A stretch of DNA of 64,000 nt, from assembly GCA_932521035.1 (NCBI GenBank), contig OW051492.1, positions 8,680,001 through 8,744,000 on the forward strand, written 5' to 3'. Every line of letters begins with the position of its first letter. The stretch's first letter is position 1. The notes beneath the pieces were generated by a model. It was not told where the DNA came from. It was given only the letters and a program-made list of their open reading frames with translations, and searched no databases. Position numbers and translations under genes: made by a program. The DNA comes from Oscheius dolichura. Taxonomy: Eukaryota; Nematoda; Chromadorea; Rhabditida; Rhabditidae. Of this stretch, positions 59,774 through 64,000 are shown one piece after another.

Positions 59774-60184
59774 AATTCGGACTTTTACGTCTACGCAGGA
59801 GCTCCCCATCCCGATCCAATTGGTTCCGGACTTGTCATTGACAACTTTACGTATGGGCCCCTTATCTCTAAATCAGCACTTTTCAGAAGCTGTATTGATC
59901 ATGCACGTAGACAGTATATGCTTCCTCAATTTTTGCCGGGAATGCCCGAACATTCATGCTCATCTGTGGCTTCCACAACGACTTCTGTAAGGATTGTTCC
60001 GAGAACGACGCCATTAACGCCAACGAACAAACTGACTACAGTAACCTCGACAGCGACTTCCACAACGACTTCTGTCACCTCAACCACAACAAGTCCCACA
60101 AATCCTCTCACGACTCCTAAAGCAGCCACTGAAGTCAGCTTCTTTACGGTTACTGTATTCTCGATGCTTTCCACATTGCTCTAA
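59774..60184 (+). pseudogene. 5'-truncated relic of a CUB-like array member
   Basis: 59774-59850 is the 77-nt exon 8 equivalent (NSDFYVYAGAPHPDPIGSGL, then VIDNFT), exactly the family length and with a GT donor. After that, a fragment like exon 9 (LPQFLPGMPEHS) is fused without the usual module 4 exons to a Thr-rich stalk (KLTTVTSTATSTTTSVTSTT) and tail (ATEVSFFTVTVFSMLSTLL), stop at 60184. AATAAA at 60240. An internal deletion plus a 5' loss; the tail frame itself is intact. Confidence 0.75.
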
Positions 60185-60444
60185 TCGTTAAATTTTCTCT
60201 CTGTGATGTTCATAACTGAATGTGAAATTATTAGTAAGTAATAAAGGTTAAAACATTCAGGGGAGCCTTTATTTTTGTTTCTGATTGCGAAAACCTTTAT
60301 GAGATTTAATCATCGTTCCGTTAAAATTGACCCAGTTCAATGTAGCCATAGCCTGGTAGGGTGTTGACCATTTAATCTCTCAACTTTTCAACGTCATGAC
60401 TTCTTTTATCAGTCTCGGGTAACACCTTGAAATCATTTTTAATA

Positions 60445-60499
60445 GCTCTGATTCACAGTTCGACCCGTACATAAGAACTTTTAGACCCCGGTGATAAGG
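60445..60499 (+). promoter_or_regulatory. Shared upstream block of the array (copy 4)
   Basis: GCTCTGATTCA (60445-60455), CGTACATAAG (60465-60474) and GGTGATAAGG (GATAAG at 60493), 69-123 bp before ATG 60568. TGATAA is the form preferred by nematode gut GATA factors such as ELT-2 (established for C. elegans; use here is inference). Confidence 0.6.
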
Positions 60500-60567
60500 G
60501 CTACGCTCTGGTTGTCTTCCTCTCTTCTTCCTCTTTCCGGTGCAAAAAAGTCTTCCGAACAGAAGAA

Positions 60568-63126
60568 ATGAAAGGAATTTCTTTATTTTTCCTACTAATT
60601 CCATTGGTAGCAACAGATTTCGGTCAGTTTCTTCCTCACTAGGCTTCAAAAAGTCTTTATAGACTGTAAAATCTCTCCATACGTCCTTGGGCTAACGTGT
60701 TTCTATCAGTATTTCTCGTCCGTTGGTAATAATTACACATGCAGCACAACGGTAGGGTGTCCTCCTTTAAAAATTAGAAGCCCGATTAATTTAGTTCGTA
60801 GCCTCGGGAAAAAGCTATCTTCTCTCCATGGAAATGCTCAATATTGGAACTGACGAGACGCTTACGGTGACAGTGGAGGGTACTCCTACCATCAGGTGAG
60901 AAACTGTTATTTAAAAACGCCGCCAGCACGTCCTTAACAATAAAGTGTTGTCATCTGGGAAAGCCTGGGGGAATTCCTTTACAATTCCCAAAAAACAGGC
61001 TGCTTTTTCCAGCAACAATGGCTCCTCCGTCTCGCTCCAACAATACTTCTCCAATACCCGAACTACCATTTCAATCACCACAGGAAATAACTCCACAATG
61101 GCTGGAATCTTCTTTATTTGTCCGGCTGATGGTGAGTCATGAGGGTGATAAAGTGGGGGACGAAAAATTGCACAACAGTAACAAAGATGGGTCAAACTCG
61201 ATATATCTGACTCACAAGAGCAATCCCATAAAAAACGATCTATGGAAAAGGGTCTTTATGGAGCGGAGAAAAATGACTAAAATTATATTATTGGGTGGGA
61301 GAGGTGGAAAAATGATAAGACCACCGGCAAATGCTTTGGTTATCTTTAATGGTGATAAGGGAAGGTGGAGGGGGGCTCTGAACGCGGGGATGACTTTCTG
61401 GGGAACCCCAAAGGGGCAACGAGTTATCAATTCTTTAAAAAGGGTTGGATCAATCTTTTCCAGTCCAAGCCGCCGTTCCCACAATCTCTACCAACGTCTC
61501 TTACGGCCAAGAAGCCTTCATCCTGCAACAGTTCCCTCCCCCACCGGCTGGGGCTACAGGAAACTTGAACGTACCAAAGAAATGGGAGATTACTACCTAC
61601 TCTCAGGTTTCCAATTTTATTTTTTGAAGCAAATCAGGTTTTAGGTTGCTCTCATCGCTGCTGCAGACACCTCTAAATGCCCTACCGATTCTTGCATGCA
61701 ACTGATCTGGTTTTATGACGGAATTGGGGAAAATGCCAAGTTTATTGGAACGTAAGTAACAAACACTGAATTTTCCACCAAATTAATAGCTCGAGTCACA
61801 GTTAGACAGCCAAAAGAGCTCAAGATACTGTTTACTACTTAAATTCTAGAGCTGCCGACTTCAACAACAAGCTCCACCTTTCGACAAACACGACCGCGAC
61901 CATCTATTTCGTAACCATGGACTTTGGTACAGATTCCATGGCTGTTATTGCCAACGAGGAAAAAAGTAGGCGTCGCCAGGTTACAGTAATCTTTCCTCTG
62001 TTTTTAGATTTAGAGCACTGTTCTACCTTTAATGTGGCATTTTACAACACTCTTAATGATCAGTTCAAAAATACCTTGAATGTCACAGGGGGCGACGGAA
62101 GCGGCGCCTGTCTAACTGTCCTGAATCACTGCTACAATGAGGCTCTATGCGACGGGGTCGTGATATACAGTGCTATAAACTTTGGAGTAGGTTTTAACAA
62201 AAACACTTATGGAGTTCTTTTTTTAGAATTCTGACTTCTACGTCTACGCAGGAGCTCCCCATCCAGATCCAATCAATGCCCGTCTCGTCCTAGAAAACTA
62301 CAGGTATTGTTCGTTATTATTCTGCCCAATCCAAAAATTCTAGCCAACAAAATGGCGGCTACCCCTTCCCCCAAAACTTCGCTGGAAATGCTCGAACATT
62401 CTCCGTGGCCAATGGTACTGCTGATCTGTTTTTCGGAAATTCTGGTCTAAGTGAGCCTCCATTTCAGCCCTATTGCCTGTCTTTCCCTTTTTTAGTAAAT
62501 CAGAAGCCGTTATTGAATCGCCAAGGATTCTTAATGACCAATTTCTATCCCTTCTATTCGGCTAATATGTACGGAGGATCGCTGGACCTGGATCCGGTCA
62601 CCTATTCCTATAACATCACACTGAGGGTCAATATGACCTATGCCCCACCGGAGGCTAATGCCTACTTGTCTGTTTATACCAATGGAAAAACTATTCAAAG
62701 GTATGTTGGAGATATGGAGGATTCTATACTCTTAATGAATTTAGCATGGGTTTCGACACCGCTATCAATGTTGGAATCCCAATGACAGTTCATATTGAAG
62801 CCAATGCCGGTTGTAGAATTACCCTCTGGGGTGGTTCTGTCTCAAACCAAGGATCCTATGCTACTTATTTTATTGAAGCCGGAGAGATTACAACGACAAC
62901 CGTAACCACACCGACCCCCTCTACGGCCAGCACTTCACCAGGATCTACAGTAAGCACCACTGTGACGGATGCGCCAACTACAACACCGTTGGTGACGACT
63001 ACTGGGCAGAGTACTGTAATTTCTACTTCTACTGGTCCCACAGACCCTACCACGACACCTAAAGCGGCGACTGAAGTCTATTTCTTTACGGTTACTGTAT
63101 TCTCGGTGCTGTTGTCTCTGGTTTGA
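60568..63126 (+). CDS. CUB-like, Thr-rich, GPI-tail protein, array copy 4 (1-nt frameshift in exon 1)
   Basis: Eleven exons: 60568-60751, 60795-60895, 61013-61131, 61464-61606, 61645-61751, 61850-61965, 62008-62186, 62227-62303, 62344-62450, 62496-62700, 62745-63126. Signal peptide MKGISLFFLLIPLVATDFGQ. Modules follow the intact copy: CFYQYFSSVGNNYTC, AGIFFICPAD, MQLIWFYDGIGENAKFIGT, GSGACLTVLNHCY, FYVYAGAPHPDP, NRQGFLMTNFYPF, IEAGE. The stalk has a low-complexity run (TTTTVTTPTPSTASTSPGST) and the tail is ATEVYFFTVTVFSVLLSLV. Exon 1 is 184 nt where 183 or 180 is expected. The frame from ATG meets TAG right after FGQFLPH, while the Cys-rich remainder is open one frame over. All later exon phases are correct. 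Either a young pseudogene or a sequencing error. AATAAA at 63165. Confidence 0.8.
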
Positions 63127-63457
63127 TGTACATTTTCTCATTGACTCGGGTGTTCTCAATTCTGAATAAATATCTTTCAAAGTTGTACATTCACAAAAAA
63201 GAACAGTATACAATGTAAGAAGCACTCTAAAGCCATCCCAATCCACTGAAATATCAAGTCTCTTCTCGACGTCTCCAGTTTCCGTACTATAGACTATAGC
63301 TTCTTATGAAGTACTATGCATTAGTTCTACATGTTATAGTCCTTTTGCAAAAAAGCGTTACCGTACATTTGTCTCGTCGAGATCTTTTCGCGACGCGGTG
63401 AAGAGAAATCCATAGAACACGAAAATCCCGGTCACTTTTGCTCAAAAGATCCCGCGC

Positions 63458-63515
63458 GGAAGGTTCTGCGGCCCGTTATGGTACCTCTATTTCTTGGAAA
63501 AGAACTATATAGAGT
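63458..63515 (+). repeat. Dispersed sequence similar to the window start (bases 1-60)
   Basis: GGAAGGTTCTGCGGCCCGTT ATGGTA and then AAAAGAACTATATA align with GGAAGGTTTACCGATCCGTT ATGGTA and AAAAGAGCTATATA at 1-55 with no large gap. Neither copy is in a gene. Probably two members of an unnamed dispersed repeat or old duplicated upstream regions. Confidence 0.45.
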
Positions 63516-63629
63516 TCTGGACCAGTTCGATTTGAGAAGTTGAGTTCCAGCTCTATTCTAGAGAAACTAGTCACCAAGAATCATTGAAACACAGTCAGAA
63601 GATACCCACCCTTTTGCATGCATTGAAGC

Positions 63630-64000
63630 CTGACTGTCCTGAATCATTGCTACGATAAGGAGGAGTATTGTGACGATAGTGTCATACTCCGGGATGTTGT
63701 GCTAAATGGGGTACGTTAGATCCTTTCCTGTTAGCTTTGACTTCTACAGGCCCCTGATTTCTATGTCTATGCCGGTCCTTTACAACTAAATCCCGCTCAG
63801 GCTCTGCTTATTCTCGGAAACTATAGGTCCGGGTCTTTTAATACTTTCCCCCATTCTCTCTTTTTAGTCAACAAGATATTAGCTATCATTTTCCCCAACG
63901 TTTTGTGGGACAGGCTCGGACATTTTACGTAGCTAACGGTTCAGCAGTCCTGCTTTTTGGAGACCAAAATCAAAATGAGCGTTGTCGACAAAACGTGCTC
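63630..64000 (+). pseudogene. 5'-truncated array member, running off the window
   Basis: From 63630 the frame reads LTVLNHCYDKEEYCDDSV to a GG|GTACG donor (the end of exon 7). Then comes the 77-nt exon 63750-63826 (DFYVYAGPLQLNPAQA) and an exon from 63868 (FVGQARTFYVANGSAVLLFG) that continues past the usual donor position to the window edge. Immediately upstream of 63630 the frame has a TGA and no family similarity, so the signal peptide and modules 1-2 are missing. The exon sizes and phases still fit. Confidence 0.7.

Noticed and set aside
61018-61644. 208-codon plus-strand frame
   Set aside because: Out-of-frame reading through exon 3, intron 3 and exon 4 of array copy 4.

Overview
This is nuclear DNA from a nematode. 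The reasons are: multi-exon genes with many introns of only 35-50 bp, acceptors of the form TTTTTAG or TTTCAG, AATAAA signals close behind stop codons, a two-domain C-type lectin of worm (clec) type, a ZFHX/zfh-2 gene, and many short palindromic repeats (TTACTGTA, TACGGTA, and a family around CCCGTAAAGTCTCGGCA). The species cannot be named from sequence alone. Most of the first 41 kb is non-coding; the last 23 kb is gene dense.

Layout. (1) About 3.0-13.0 kb, minus strand: internal exons of a very large zinc-finger homeobox (zfh-2/ZFHX3-like) gene, including one intron of about 8 kb; its 5' and 3' ends are not found here. (2) 13-24 kb: repeats only, including a cluster of a 17-bp motif (GTCTAACTGTGGCT core) at 16.3-17.8 kb. 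(3) 23.99-25.11 kb, plus: a complete 7-exon secreted protein with two C-type lectin domains. (4) 25-41 kb: mostly empty, with one lone candidate exon (28.0 kb), a tRNA-Trp-like gene (29.5 kb), a hAT-type element with an exact 8-bp target duplication (31.3 kb) and two elements with TTTAAAGGG ends (31.9 and 36.5 kb). (5) 41.1-43.3 kb, minus: a complete 5-exon leishmanolysin-like (M8) zinc metallopeptidase with a signal peptide and a hydrophobic C-terminus. (6) 44.1-44.7 kb: two convergent orphan terminal exons. (7) 45-64 kb, plus: a tandem array of one gene family that I do not recognise by name. Members have a signal peptide, about four CUB-like modules, a Thr/Ser-rich stalk and a C-terminal hydrophobic tail that looks like a GPI signal.

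The array has four full-length 10-11 exon copies, one tiny copy in which the signal peptide is fused directly to the tail region, and four relics or fragments; the last fragment runs off the window. Only the copy at 54.8-58.0 kb has an undamaged reading frame in my splice model. The copies at 45.8, 50.8 and 60.6 kb each carry one small frameshift: a 2-nt deletion, an 8-bp tandem duplication and a 1-nt gain. The copies share an upstream block (CTCTGATTCA, CGTACATAAG, then a GATAAG site) and a 3' block around AATAAA, so they are probably co-regulated.

Interpretation (inference): a birth-and-death cluster of secreted or surface CUB-like proteins, next to a surface-type M8 protease and a lectin. 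In nematodes such genes often belong to gut or host-microbe interface repertoires, and GATA sites near the starts fit gut expression. No CRISPR array, operon or bacterial feature is present. Splice sites were called by eye, using exon phase and comparison between paralogues.
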